This document shows positions 7,668 through 16,309 of a stretch of DNA of 55,309 nt, piece by piece (the stretch's first letter is position 1; each line of letters begins with the position of its first letter). The position numbers and the translations under genes were made by a program. This DNA is from Deltaproteobacteria bacterium (GTDB lineage: Bacteria > Desulfobacterota > Desulfuromonadia > Desulfuromonadales > Geopsychrobacteraceae), in NCBI GenBank assembly GCA_024280335.1, contig JAJRQI010000041.1, positions 1-55,309 on the forward strand. The letters are read 5' to 3'. Under the pieces are notes generated by a model that was not told the DNA's origin, did no database searches, and saw nothing but the letters and a program-made list of their open reading frames with translations.

Positions 7668-9527
7668 TCACCTCACTGCCTGCAGCAGAAACCAGCCGAC
7701 AATCAGCAACAAGCCCCAGGCGAAACCTTGCAGATAGCGCGAAATCCTGCCGTCAGCCAGAAAGCGGATCGCATGCCCCCACTGCAAACAGGCCCGCGCA
7801 AAGCCTTCAACCAGCCCGTCGATCAGGCCCAGGTCGCCCCCCTGCCAGCAGAAGTAGCAGAGTTTGCGGAATGGACGAATCAACAGACGATCAAAAAAGG
7901 CATCACACTGCCAGCCGGTCAGGAAAAACTGCTTGCAGACTTCGGTTTCTCGCTCAGCAAACCTTCGATAGCGAAAATGGGCAACCAGCCAGCCGAGCAG
8001 AAAGACTGCGGCCGCCACGCCAAGCAGCAGGTATTCACTCTGCAAAGGGATCTGCAGCAGATCATTCTCGCGCTCCAACCAGCCGGAAAGCCAGGAACGG
8101 CCACCGAACAGATGCGGCAGGTTGAGCAACCCTCCGGACAACCCCAGCAGCGCCAGCAGCGGCAGCGGCCAGATCATCAGTTTCGGCAGTTCGTGCGGCA
8201 GCTCCTCGCCGCGAAAATCTCCGGCAAACAGCAGGTAAGCCAGGCGAAAGCTGTAGAGCGAGGTGATCCCAGCGGTCAACACCCCCAATCCGTAAATACC
8301 CAGATGGAACGGATCGCCTTTGGCGAAGGCGGTCGCCAGAATCAGATCTTTGGAGAAGAAGCCGCCGGTCAGCGGCGCTCCGGCCAGACACAGCAGCCCG
8401 GCCAGAAACAACCAGAAAACTGTCTGCGACCGACGGCGCATGCCGCCCATCTGGAAGATATCGTTCTCATGCCCGGCCAGTTGGATCAGACAACCGGCGC
8501 CCATAAACAGCAACGCCTTGAAAAAGGCGTGGGTCAGCAGGTGGAACATCGCCGCCGAAACACTGTCCAGGCCGACTGCCAGAAACATGTAGCCGACCTG
8601 ACTCATGGTCGAATAGGCGAGCACCCGTTTGATCTCCCGCTGGGCCAGAGCACAGGTCGCCGCATAAAAGGCGGTCAGTACCCCGACGCAGGCGATCACC
8701 CCCATCGCCAGCGGTGACAGGGAGACCAGCGGAAACATCCGGCAGAGCAGGTAGACCCCGGCGGTTACCATAGTCGCTGCATGGATCAGCGCCGAAACCG
8801 GCGTCGGCCCGGCCATCGCATCGGGCAGCCAGCTCATCAGCGGCAGCTGGGCACTCTTGCCGCAGGCCCCGCCGAGCAGCAGCAGTGAGATGAGGGTGAG
8901 GGTGGTCGGGTCAAGTTCAGCTGCTCGGCTGTTGATCGCCTCGATGCCGATGGTGCCGAAGCGGGCGAACAGCCAGAGCAGGCCGACGGTGAAGAACAGG
9001 TCGCCGATCCGGGTGACGATAAACGCCTTGCGCCCGGCAACGGCATTTTCAGTCTTTCGATACCAGAAGCCGATCAGCCCGTAGGAGCAGAAACCGACCC
9101 CTTCCCAGCCGAGGAACATCAACAACAGGTTGTCGGCCAGAACGATTGTCAGCATAGCAAAAACGAACAGGTTGAGCAGGGCAAAGAAACGCGCCTGATC
9201 GCTGTCATCCTCCATGTAACCGGCAGCATAAAGGTGGATCAGACTAGCGACACCGGTGACCATCAGCGCCATGATTGCGGCGAGCGGATCGAACAGCAGA
9301 CCGACCTCGGCGCTGAAACTGCCGCTCTGCAGCCAGGTAAAGAGAGTGGTCTTCAACCCCTCACCCGCAGCACCCGGCCAACAACCGAGGGTCGCCAGAA
9401 AGCTGCCGAGCACCGCCCCGCAGGCAATCAGCGCCGACAGCGGCCGCGGCAGACGACTGCCGAAGCAGGCGTTAACCAGGCCGCCGAACAGCGGCAGTAT
9501 CGGGATCAGTGCCAGCAGCAGCGTCAT
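7668..9527 (-). CDS. nuoL: NADH-quinone oxidoreductase subunit L
   Basis: The largest antiporter-like subunit of complex I, 619 residues. GWEGVGFCSYGLIGFWY carries the essential glutamate, PLMSWLPDAMAGPTPVSAL and LAYSTMSQVGYMFLA are the core antiporter signatures, and the hydrophobic C-terminal stretch fits the long lateral helix and anchor of NuoL. The start at 9527 overlaps the nuoK stop (TGATG) and has GAGGGG about 4 nt upstream. It acts in the distal membrane arm as a proton-translocating module. Confidence 0.95.
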   Translation of the reverse strand: MTLLLALIPILPLFGGLVNACFGSRLPRPLSALIACGAVLGSFLATLGCWPGAAGEGLKTTLFTWLQSGSFSAEVGLLFDPLAAIMALMVTGVASLIHLYAAGYMEDDSDQARFFALLNLFVFAMLTIVLADNLLLMFLGWEGVGFCSYGLIGFWYRKTENAVAGRKAFIVTRIGDLFFTVGLLWLFARFGTIGIEAINSRAAELDPTTLTLISLLLLGGACGKSAQLPLMSWLPDAMAGPTPVSALIHAATMVTAGVYLLCRMFPLVSLSPLAMGVIACVGVLTAFYAATCALAQREIKRVLAYSTMSQVGYMFLAVGLDSVSAAMFHLLTHAFFKALLFMGAGCLIQLAGHENDIFQMGGMRRRSQTVFWLFLAGLLCLAGAPLTGGFFSKDLILATAFAKGDPFHLGIYGLGVLTAGITSLYSFRLAYLLFAGDFRGEELPHELPKLMIWPLPLLALLGLSGGLLNLPHLFGGRSWLSGWLERENDLLQIPLQSEYLLLGVAAAVFLLGWLVAHFRYRRFAERETEVCKQFFLTGWQCDAFFDRLLIRPFRKLCYFCWQGGDLGLIDGLVEGFARACLQWGHAIRFLADGRISRYLQGFAWGLLLIVGWFLLQAVR

Positions 9528-9832
9528 CAGCCCCTCATCTCGTCAAAAGCCCGGACATCAACCGTCCCCTTGCGCCGGTTCAGATAAACCACCATCGCCA
9601 GGGAGATCGAGACCTCGGCCGAGGTCATCGCCATCAAAAATATCACCATCACTTGACCGTCGATCTGCTGCCAGAATGCCGAAGCCCCGACCAGCAGCAG
9701 ACCGACCGCATTAAGCATGATTTCGATGCCGATCAGGATCATGATCAGATTGCGCCGCACCAGCACGCAGACCAGCCCGAGCAGAAACAGGATGGTCGAC
9801 AGAATCAACACATGCTCAAGAGGTACGATCAT
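9527..9832 (-). CDS. nuoK: NADH-quinone oxidoreductase subunit K
   Basis: A small membrane subunit of complex I (101 residues, three helices), homologous to MrpC. The two buried glutamates of the family are visible in LIGIEIMLNAVGLL and TSAEVSISLAMVV. It forms part of the proton path between the quinone site and the antiporter subunits. It overlaps both neighbours by a few bases (nuoJ stop/nuoK start and nuoK stop/nuoL start), so translation of J-K-L is probably coupled. Confidence 0.95.
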   Translation of the reverse strand: MIVPLEHVLILSTILFLLGLVCVLVRRNLIMILIGIEIMLNAVGLLLVGASAFWQQIDGQVMVIFLMAMTSAEVSISLAMVVYLNRRKGTVDVRAFDEMRG

Positions 9833-10356
9833 CGGTCGCCTCCCGCCGGTGATTTCGACTTCCGCTCCGGTCGACCGACATAAAAGGCACCGACGGCGGC
9901 AAACAGCAGCTGAAACGAGACCACTTCGATCGCCAGCGCATACTCCTTGAACAGCGCATAGCCGAAATCGCGCGGGCTGGCGTACCAGTGCGGCACCCCG
10001 TTGCTGCCGACCGGATCAAGCCCGGTCAACAGCAGCGTGCAGATGCCCAAGGCGGCAGCCAATAACAGAATCGGCAGCCACTGCAACCAGTTCGGCCCGT
10101 ACCGGTCAGCCTCTACCCCCGGCGCAATCTCCAGCATCATGATGATAAACAGGAACAGCACCATGATCGCCCCGGCATAGATGATCACCTCCCAGGCCGC
10201 CACCAGCGGTGCGCCGAGCAGAAAAAAGAGCAGCGCCAGGGCAAAGAAGCTGTTGACCAGATAGATGACCGCATGCACCGGATTGCGCTGGGTGATCGCC
10301 AGCAGGGTCGCGACAACGGTGATCGCACCGAGTATGTAGAACATCCAGGTTGCCAT
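9829..10356 (-). CDS. nuoJ: NADH-quinone oxidoreductase subunit J
   Basis: A membrane subunit of complex I with five predicted helices. YAGAIMVLFLFIIMML is the characteristic third helix with the pi-bulge region. I place the start at the ATG at 10356 (MATWMFYILGAITVV, 175 residues). An in-frame GTG at 10374 would add six residues but lies at the edge of a dispersed repeat and lacks a ribosome site. The upstream AATCACAACCT is also poor, so translation may be weak. The 132 nt between this gene and nuoI are filled by the repeat. Confidence 0.93.
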   Translation of the reverse strand: MATWMFYILGAITVVATLLAITQRNPVHAVIYLVNSFFALALLFFLLGAPLVAAWEVIIYAGAIMVLFLFIIMMLEIAPGVEADRYGPNWLQWLPILLLAAALGICTLLLTGLDPVGSNGVPHWYASPRDFGYALFKEYALAIEVVSFQLLFAAVGAFYVGRPERKSKSPAGGDR

Positions 10357-10374
10357 AGGTTGTGATTGCCTCAC

Positions 10375-10481
10375 GTAGGGGCGACCCGTTGGGTCGCCCG
10401 CCTAACAAGGACAAAATCCGCCTGATTCCATTTAACCAGGCGAGGTCCGCCTAACAAGGGCGGCCCACGGGCCGCCCCTAC
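10375..10481. repeat. REP/BIME element between nuoI and nuoJ
   Basis: Two palindromic units face each other. The left starts GTAGGGGCGACCC and pairs with GGGTCGCCC. The right is GGGCGGCCC/GGGCCGCCC and ends CCCCTAC, the complement of the left head. The heads carry the GTAG tetranucleotide typical of REP sequences. Between them lie two copies of CCGCCTAACAAGG. It sits inside the nuo operon, so it is transcribed and can fold. Confidence 0.8.
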
Positions 10482-10488
10482 AGATATT

Positions 10489-11019
10489 TTACGGCAGCAA
10501 AGATTTCGGATCTTCCGGTGCCGATTCCGTCGGGTTGCCGCCGCGCGGAGCCGCAACAGCAATCCCGGCCTGCCGGTAAAAATTATAGTCCGGCTCCTGG
10601 CCGCAATGATCAACCAGCAGATCTTCCTTTTCATAAACCAGCTTCAACGGATCGCGCCCGGCCAGTTCGAAATCCCCGGTGACTTGGATCGCCAAGGTCG
10701 GGCAGGCTTCGGTGCAGAGACCGCAGAAGATGCAGCGGCTGAAGTTGATGCGGAACCAGGCGGCGTAGCGCCGACCATCCTCCGCCACTGTCGCCTGCAT
10801 TGAGATACAGTCGACCGGGCAGGCAGCGCTGCACAGATGGCAGGCGACGCAACGCTCTTCGCCATCCGGATCACGGGTCAGAATCAGCCGGGCCCGGTAG
10901 CGTTCTGCGACCTGCTGCCGCTGCTCCGGGTACTGCACCGTCACCGGTTTGCGGAACATGTTACGCAGCGTCACCCAGAAAGGTTGCAGAGTGCCGCGTA
11001 AGTCACGATATAAATGCAT
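10489..11019 (-). CDS. nuoI: NADH-quinone oxidoreductase subunit I (2x[4Fe-4S])
   Basis: A ferredoxin-like subunit of 176 residues carrying two tetranuclear clusters, N6a and N6b, that pass electrons from NuoG toward NuoB. The ligand sets are CVACHLCSAACPVDC and CIFCGLCTEACPTL, each with a full CxxCxxCxxxCP pattern. The N-terminal amphipathic stretch (LRGTLQPFWVTLRNMF) is the usual membrane-facing helix. It starts at the base after the nuoH stop codon (TAGATG). The C-terminal 20 residues are proline- and glycine-rich and variable. Confidence 0.95.
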   Translation of the reverse strand: MHLYRDLRGTLQPFWVTLRNMFRKPVTVQYPEQRQQVAERYRARLILTRDPDGEERCVACHLCSAACPVDCISMQATVAEDGRRYAAWFRINFSRCIFCGLCTEACPTLAIQVTGDFELAGRDPLKLVYEKEDLLVDHCGQEPDYNFYRQAGIAVAAPRGGNPTESAPEDPKSLLP

Positions 11020-12015
11020 CTATTGTCCTATCCACAACAAAATCGCGCCGGTCACCAGCGCATTCAACAGCGCCAGCGGCAGCAGCACTTTCCAGCCGAA
11101 ATGCATCAACTGGTCATAGCGCAGCCGCGGCAGGCTGGCGCGCACCCAGATAAAGAAAAAGCAGACCGCCAGCACCTTGAGCGAGAACCAGACCACCCCC
11201 GGCAGCCAGGGACCATGCCAGCCGCCCAGGAACAATACGGTGAGCATTGAGCCGAGGATGATCAGGTTGATATACTCGCCGACGAAGAACAGACCGAAAC
11301 GCATCCCCGAATACTCGGTGTGGAACCCGGCGACCAGTTCGTTCTCCGCCTCCGGCATATCGAACGGAATCCGCTTACTTTCAGCGACAATACTGATCAG
11401 AAAAATCAGGAAAGCCGGTGGATTGAGCAACGCGTAGGGGATCTCCGCCTGCGCCATGACAATCTCGGTCAGCGAAAAGGAGCGCGCCATCATCACCACC
11501 GGCACCACCGCCAGGCCCATCGACAGTTCGTAGCTGATCAGTTGCGACAGCCCACGGATACTGCCGAGCAGCGCATACTTGGAGTTGGAGGCCCAGCCGC
11601 CCAGCGCCATGCCGTAGACCGCCAGTGAAGAGAGGCCGAGAAAATAGAGCAGACCGATATTCAGATCGATCACCACCAGCGGCAGCGTCCGACCGAAAAT
11701 TTCCAGCGGTGGCCCGAAGGGAATCACGGCAAAAGTCAGCAGCGCGGTCAGCGCCGACAGGCCGGGAGCAATCAAAAAAAGCCATTTATCAGCCGCCGCC
11801 GGCAGGAAATCCTCTTTAGTCAGCAGCTTGATCAGATCGGAAAGCGGCTGCAGCATACCGAAAGGACCGACCCGATTCGGGCCGTAACGCAGCTGCATGC
11901 GGGCGAGAATCTTCCGTTCGGCCAGCACCAGATACGCCGCCAGCGTCAGAATAACGATAAAAATCAGTCCCAGCTTGGCGAGGATCAGGCCAAGCATGAT
12001 CAGCTGCTCAGTCAT
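11020..12015 (-). CDS. nuoH: NADH-quinone oxidoreductase subunit H
   Basis: The membrane subunit that forms most of the quinone-binding cavity, 331 residues. ERKILARMQLRYGPNRVG and PEAENELVAGFHTEYSG are the conserved loops facing NuoB and NuoD. I chose the ATG at 12015 (MTEQLIML), which overlaps the nuoG stop as ATGA and has GGAGGTG about 6 nt upstream. The frame is open to 12105 but only overlaps nuoG. Confidence 0.95.
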   Translation of the reverse strand: MTEQLIMLGLILAKLGLIFIVILTLAAYLVLAERKILARMQLRYGPNRVGPFGMLQPLSDLIKLLTKEDFLPAAADKWLFLIAPGLSALTALLTFAVIPFGPPLEIFGRTLPLVVIDLNIGLLYFLGLSSLAVYGMALGGWASNSKYALLGSIRGLSQLISYELSMGLAVVPVVMMARSFSLTEIVMAQAEIPYALLNPPAFLIFLISIVAESKRIPFDMPEAENELVAGFHTEYSGMRFGLFFVGEYINLIILGSMLTVLFLGGWHGPWLPGVVWFSLKVLAVCFFFIWVRASLPRLRYDQLMHFGWKVLLPLALLNALVTGAILLWIGQ

Positions 12016-14366
12016 AGCTGCACCTCCGCACCGACGGCGCAGAAACTTAACCGATCCCCCGGCACCAGATGCGGGAATGCACCACTGTTTTCCACCAGCG
12101 CGCAACCGGCGGCCAACTGTTCGCTGAGCTGCAAACAGAACTTGAAGCTGCCGAGGTCACAATCGAGCACCACCGGGTCGCCAGCCGACAGTTCACGTTC
12201 TGCGGCATCCTGCGGATTGAGGCGAAGGATCGCGGGTGAAAAGCGGGGCGTCAGTTTGGCCGAAAACCGGCTGCACAGATCGCTGCCGTAACGCGCCGGG
12301 GACACCAGCAGTTGCAAGGTTCCGGCTGGTTGCTCGGGAAGATCTTCGACGATCACGCTGCGTTCATCGGCGTTGCGAACCCGCAGCCCGCTGTCGCCGG
12401 GGCGCAGCTCGGTCAATCCATCCAGGCGCGGCAACTGTGCAACCATCTGCCCATGCAGCTGTGACAGCTCCCGCCGATCATCCATCAGCCATTGCAACAG
12501 CTGCCAGGCCGGACGCGGCTCGTCACCGGGGGTTGCCGATAAAAACTCCCGCGGTGGATGATCACCGTCCCCGGTCACGGCAATCGGCAGCCCCGGTTCG
12601 ATGACCGGTGCGAACCGCTGCATGCGCCCGCCGTTATTGACAAAGGTTCCGACCGTCTCCAGCGGCGCGCAGGTCGGCAGGAACAGGCTGGCGTGCACAC
12701 TGAGCGGTGTCGGCAGGTAATCGAACACCACCAGCTCGTCCAGTTTGGCCAGGGCATCGGCAAAACGCTCACCCTGCGGGGCTTCGAGCAACGGATCGGT
12801 CTCCAGGCAGACCAGCATTTTCACTCGACCGGTTTCCAGACGGGTGAGCAGATCATCCTGCTCCGCCGGGCTGAGCAGCGCCGCACCGAAACTGTTCGCT
12901 GCACCGAGCAGCGGCAGCAGTAGGCAGGCCCGTTCGGCATTGGAGACGCGCTTCGCCAGCTTTTTCAGCTTCAGCAGTCCGCCGGCGCCGAGCAGGTCTC
13001 CGCCGCCGACCAGCACCGGTTGCGCAGCCCGCTGTAGCAGTTCGCAGAGTCGGTCAATTTCCGGGCCCTTCTCGGCACTCAGCAGTTCGTGCAACTGCAC
13101 AGGGGTCAGCGACTGATGATCAAATTCACACGGCAATTCCAACGGTCGCGGATCATAAACGATCACCGCGCCACCGGCACGCACCACCTGCCGCAATGCC
13201 AGCGCCAGAGTCGGCCCTTCGGCCAGCGGGTCGGCGCCGAACAGCACCACCAGGTCACTGCTGCGCAGCTGTTCCAGAGAGGCCAGTCGATCGGAAAAAT
13301 CGAAAGCTGCCACCTGTGCCGCCTGATGGCGCGGGATATGCGCCGAGAGTAGCGGTACCTTGCAACCGAGGTCGATCGCCCACTGTTGCAACAGCCAGTT
13401 ACTCTCCAGCGAAGCCCGGTTTGAGCCAAGCAGCAACACCGCTTCCGGGCCCTGCTGTTCGAGCAACTCCCGTGCCTGCACATCGAGCCAGCGGACCGCC
13501 TCGGCAAGATTCAACTCGCGCCCCCTGCTGTGCAGCTGGCGCGGGCGCTCGGGGTGATTGACATAACCGCTGCCGAAACGCCCCCGGTCGCAGATGAAAT
13601 AGCCGTTGGTTTTCTGATTAATTCCGCTGCGCACCCGTTGCAGTTCACGAAAGCGACCACCGGGGATGGTCGCACAACCGAGCGAGCAGTGCGGGCAGAT
13701 CGAGGGGGCTTCCTGCAGATCCCAGTAGCGACTTTTGAAACGATAGGTTTTATCGGTAAACACCCCGGTCGGACAGGCATCGACAATGTTGCCGGAAAAG
13801 TCGCTTTCCAGCATCCCCGCCTGAAACCTGCCGAAAAAGACCCGGTCACGCGAACCGAGTACGCCGAAATCACGCCCGCCGCAATAATCCTGATAGGTGC
13901 GCACACAGCGGTAACACTGGATGCAGCGGTTCATCTCCTGCACGATAAAAGGGCCGAGCTGCTGATTGTTGTAGGTACGTTTTTTGCCCGCGTAGCGACG
14001 GATGCCGTGACCGCTGGCGATGGTCATCTCCTGCAGCTGGCACTCGCCCCCTTCGTCGCAGACCGGGCAGTCATGCGGATGGTTGAGCATCAGCCATTCA
14101 CCGACCCGGGCGCGAAAGCTGGTCGACTGCGGGTCACCGGTAGTCACCCGCATCCCCGCTTCGGCCGGGATCAGACAGGACATCTGCAAGCCCTTTTGCG
14201 CGCCCTCAACCACGGTCACCGCGCACATCCGACAAGCGCCGACCGCACCGAGTGCCTTGTGATAGCAGAAATGCGGGACAATGATCCCCAACTGCTCGGC
14301 GGCTTCGAGAACGGTAGCCCCTTCGGCAACGGTGACCTGCTGATTGTCGATGGTCAGTGTCGGCAT
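12012..14366 (-). CDS. nuoG: NADH-quinone oxidoreductase subunit G
   Basis: The large iron-sulfur subunit, 784 residues. The N-terminal [2Fe-2S] domain uses C34, C45, C48 and C64. Cluster N5 has the unusual His ligand in HPHDCPVC (H96, C100, C103, C109). Cluster N4 uses C148, C151, C154 and C198. A further CPHCSLGC (224-231), with a later cysteine in YFICDRG, matches the ligands of the extra cluster N7 found in some bacterial enzymes. The rest is a molybdopterin-oxidoreductase-like domain without visible cofactor residues, as usual for NuoG. It acts in the peripheral arm, between NuoEF and NuoI. Confidence 0.95.
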   Translation of the reverse strand: MPTLTIDNQQVTVAEGATVLEAAEQLGIIVPHFCYHKALGAVGACRMCAVTVVEGAQKGLQMSCLIPAEAGMRVTTGDPQSTSFRARVGEWLMLNHPHDCPVCDEGGECQLQEMTIASGHGIRRYAGKKRTYNNQQLGPFIVQEMNRCIQCYRCVRTYQDYCGGRDFGVLGSRDRVFFGRFQAGMLESDFSGNIVDACPTGVFTDKTYRFKSRYWDLQEAPSICPHCSLGCATIPGGRFRELQRVRSGINQKTNGYFICDRGRFGSGYVNHPERPRQLHSRGRELNLAEAVRWLDVQARELLEQQGPEAVLLLGSNRASLESNWLLQQWAIDLGCKVPLLSAHIPRHQAAQVAAFDFSDRLASLEQLRSSDLVVLFGADPLAEGPTLALALRQVVRAGGAVIVYDPRPLELPCEFDHQSLTPVQLHELLSAEKGPEIDRLCELLQRAAQPVLVGGGDLLGAGGLLKLKKLAKRVSNAERACLLLPLLGAANSFGAALLSPAEQDDLLTRLETGRVKMLVCLETDPLLEAPQGERFADALAKLDELVVFDYLPTPLSVHASLFLPTCAPLETVGTFVNNGGRMQRFAPVIEPGLPIAVTGDGDHPPREFLSATPGDEPRPAWQLLQWLMDDRRELSQLHGQMVAQLPRLDGLTELRPGDSGLRVRNADERSVIVEDLPEQPAGTLQLLVSPARYGSDLCSRFSAKLTPRFSPAILRLNPQDAAERELSAGDPVVLDCDLGSFKFCLQLSEQLAAGCALVENSGAFPHLVPGDRLSFCAVGAEVQL

Positions 14367-14375
14367 CTTAATCCC

Positions 14376-14445
14376 GTAGGGGCGACCCGCCGGGTCGCCG
14401 TTGTTCCTGTCGGCAAGGGAGGGCGACCCACCGGGTCGCCCCTAC
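14376..14445. repeat. REP/BIME element between nuoF and nuoG
   Basis: Another pair of the GTAGGGG-headed family: the left unit is GTAGGGGCGACCC with GGGTCGCC, and the right unit GGCGACCC/GGGTCGCCCCTAC is in the opposite orientation. It fills nearly the whole 82-nt gap between nuoG and nuoF and is therefore transcribed within the operon. Confidence 0.8.
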
Positions 14446-14448
14446 GCA

Positions 14449-15720
14449 TCATTGAAAAGGGCAGCGGCCCTTTTCAAGGTGATCGATAATTTCCTGTTCA
14501 AAATGAGTCAACAAACCGGCGACCGGGCCCATCGCCCCTTCGGCGAGCGCACAGAAACTGTTGCCGGAGATCTGCTGCAACTGATCCTTGAGCATCTCCA
14601 GATGCTCCGGCGTACCCTGTCCGGTTTCGATGGTTTCCAGCAGCCAGCGGACCATGGTCAAACCGTCGCGACAGGGAGTGCACCAGCCGCAGCTTTCGCG
14701 GGCAAAGAAACGGATCAGGTTCAGGGTCGCGGCAACCATGCAGGTGCGATCATCGAAGACCGTCACCCCGGCGGTGCCGAAACGGCTGCCGACCGCTTCC
14801 AGACTGTCAAAATCAAGAGCAACGTCCAGGTGTTCGGCGGTTAAATAGGGAGTTGATGCCCCGCCCGGCAGACAGGCCTTGAACTTGCGACCACGCCAGA
14901 CGCCTGCGCCGAACTCCTCGATCAGCTGCCGCAACGGCATCCCCACCGGCAGTTCGAAACATTCGGTCCGATTGAGATGACCGGAAAGCCCATAAAGTTT
15001 CGTGCCGGAACCTTCCTCAGTCAGCGCCAGGGCACGAAACCACTCGGCACCGCCGCTGACGATATGCTGAATATTGGCCAGCGTCTCGACATTATTGACC
15101 GTGGTCGGTCGGCCGAACAGCCCTTTGACCGCCGGAAAGGGTGGTTTCAGCCGTGGGTTGGGCCGCTTGCCTTCCAGACCGTTGAGCAGCGCGGTCTCTT
15201 CACCGAGAATGTAGCGCCCGGCGCTGCTGTGCAGGTGCAGTTCAAAATTGAAGCCGCTGCCGAGAATATTTTGGCCGAGGAAACCCGCTTCGGTCGCCTC
15301 GACGATCGCCCGACGCAGGTTCTCTGCCTGCTGTGCATAGGCATAACGGATAAAGATGTAACCGATATCGGTCTGCAGGGCAAAAGCGGAGAGAATCATC
15401 CCCTCGACCAGCTGATGCGGATCGGCCAGCAACAGTTCGCCATCTTTATAGGTGCCCGGCTCCATCTCGTCGCAGTTGCAGACCAGGTACTTCGGGCCCG
15501 GCTGGTCGGCCGGAAAAAAATTCCACTTCACCCCGGTCGGAAACCCGGCGCCGCCCCGGCCGCGCAGATTCGAATCTTTGACCCGTTGACGCAGCGCTTC
15601 CGGAGTCAGGTCACGCAACGCCTGCTGCAGCGACTGATAGCCACCGGTCGCCCGGTAGCCGGCAAGAAAAACCGTCTCGCCGGGGCGGCGGTTTTTAAAC
15701 AGCAGTTGCTCCCGGTTCAC
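14449..15720 (-). CDS. nuoF: NADH-quinone oxidoreductase subunit F (NADH, FMN, [4Fe-4S])
   Basis: The NADH-oxidising subunit, 423 residues. LRGRGGAGFPTGVKW (about 53-67) is the NADH/FMN binding loop; CDEMEPGTYKD is the second flavin block; ESCGWCTPCRDG (about 341-352) with the later SFCALAEGA cysteine ligates cluster N3. The family is about this length in bacteria. It overlaps nuoE by 4 nt. Its presence shows this complex takes electrons from NADH and is not the NuoEFG-lacking type that uses other donors. Confidence 0.95.
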   Translation of the reverse strand: MNREQLLFKNRRPGETVFLAGYRATGGYQSLQQALRDLTPEALRQRVKDSNLRGRGGAGFPTGVKWNFFPADQPGPKYLVCNCDEMEPGTYKDGELLLADPHQLVEGMILSAFALQTDIGYIFIRYAYAQQAENLRRAIVEATEAGFLGQNILGSGFNFELHLHSSAGRYILGEETALLNGLEGKRPNPRLKPPFPAVKGLFGRPTTVNNVETLANIQHIVSGGAEWFRALALTEEGSGTKLYGLSGHLNRTECFELPVGMPLRQLIEEFGAGVWRGRKFKACLPGGASTPYLTAEHLDVALDFDSLEAVGSRFGTAGVTVFDDRTCMVAATLNLIRFFARESCGWCTPCRDGLTMVRWLLETIETGQGTPEHLEMLKDQLQQISGNSFCALAEGAMGPVAGLLTHFEQEIIDHLEKGRCPFQ

Positions 15721-16229
15721 GCGCAGTCCTCCTGGCGCAGTTGCTCGATCAGTTCATCGACCCTTTCGATGGTCAGTTGGCCGTGGAACTGCCGGCCGAT
15801 CATCAACCCCGGTGCGCGACCGCAACCGCCGAGACAGCAGCTCGGCAACAAGGTGAACAGACCGTCGGAACTGGTCTGCCCCATTTCGATGCCGAGTTTT
15901 TGCAACAGGTGATTGGCGATCTCTTCGCCGCCACGGCTCCAGCAACAGATCGAATCGCAGATATGAATCGGGTAGCGACCGACCGGCCGGCGGTAAATCT
16001 TGTCGTAAAAGGTTGCCACTTCTTCGACTTCCAACGCGGTCAGGCCGAGGATGGCCGCCGTCAGTTCGACCCCCGCGTCCGGCACCCAACCACGGTTATT
16101 CTGGATTGCCCGCAACAGGTCGATAATCATTTCCCGCGGGTGCTCAAGCTCTCCGGCATGTTGAATGAACGCGGCGATTTCTTCTTCAGCGAGCAAACCA
16201 ACCGGCGGCTCATTCTCTTCCTGCGCCAT
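15717..16229 (-). CDS. nuoE: NADH-quinone oxidoreductase subunit E ([2Fe-2S])
   Basis: A thioredoxin-like [2Fe-2S] subunit, 170 residues, binding cluster N1a next to NuoF. The ligand region is HICDSICCWSRGGEE followed by LPSCCLGGCGRAP. The N-terminal helical part (EIAAFIQHAGELEHPREMI...LRAIQNNRGWVP) is typical. I chose the ATG at 16229 because GGAG lies 6 nt upstream; the ATG at 16241 would place this ribosome site inside the gene. It follows nuoBCD after 80 nt. Confidence 0.93.
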   Translation of the reverse strand: MAQEENEPPVGLLAEEEIAAFIQHAGELEHPREMIIDLLRAIQNNRGWVPDAGVELTAAILGLTALEVEEVATFYDKIYRRPVGRYPIHICDSICCWSRGGEEIANHLLQKLGIEMGQTSSDGLFTLLPSCCLGGCGRAPGLMIGRQFHGQLTIERVDELIEQLRQEDCA

Positions 16230-16309
16230 CCAAAACTCCATTTATCAGTATTTTATGTTCATATTTTCAACATTGTTCACAAAATCAGACATCTCTGTTT
16301 TGCGAACAA

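Noticed and set aside
7602-8717. Plus-strand open frame of 371 codons
   Set aside because: Antisense to nuoL; very rich in Gln, Pro and Arg, as expected from reading conserved hydrophobic codons backwards.
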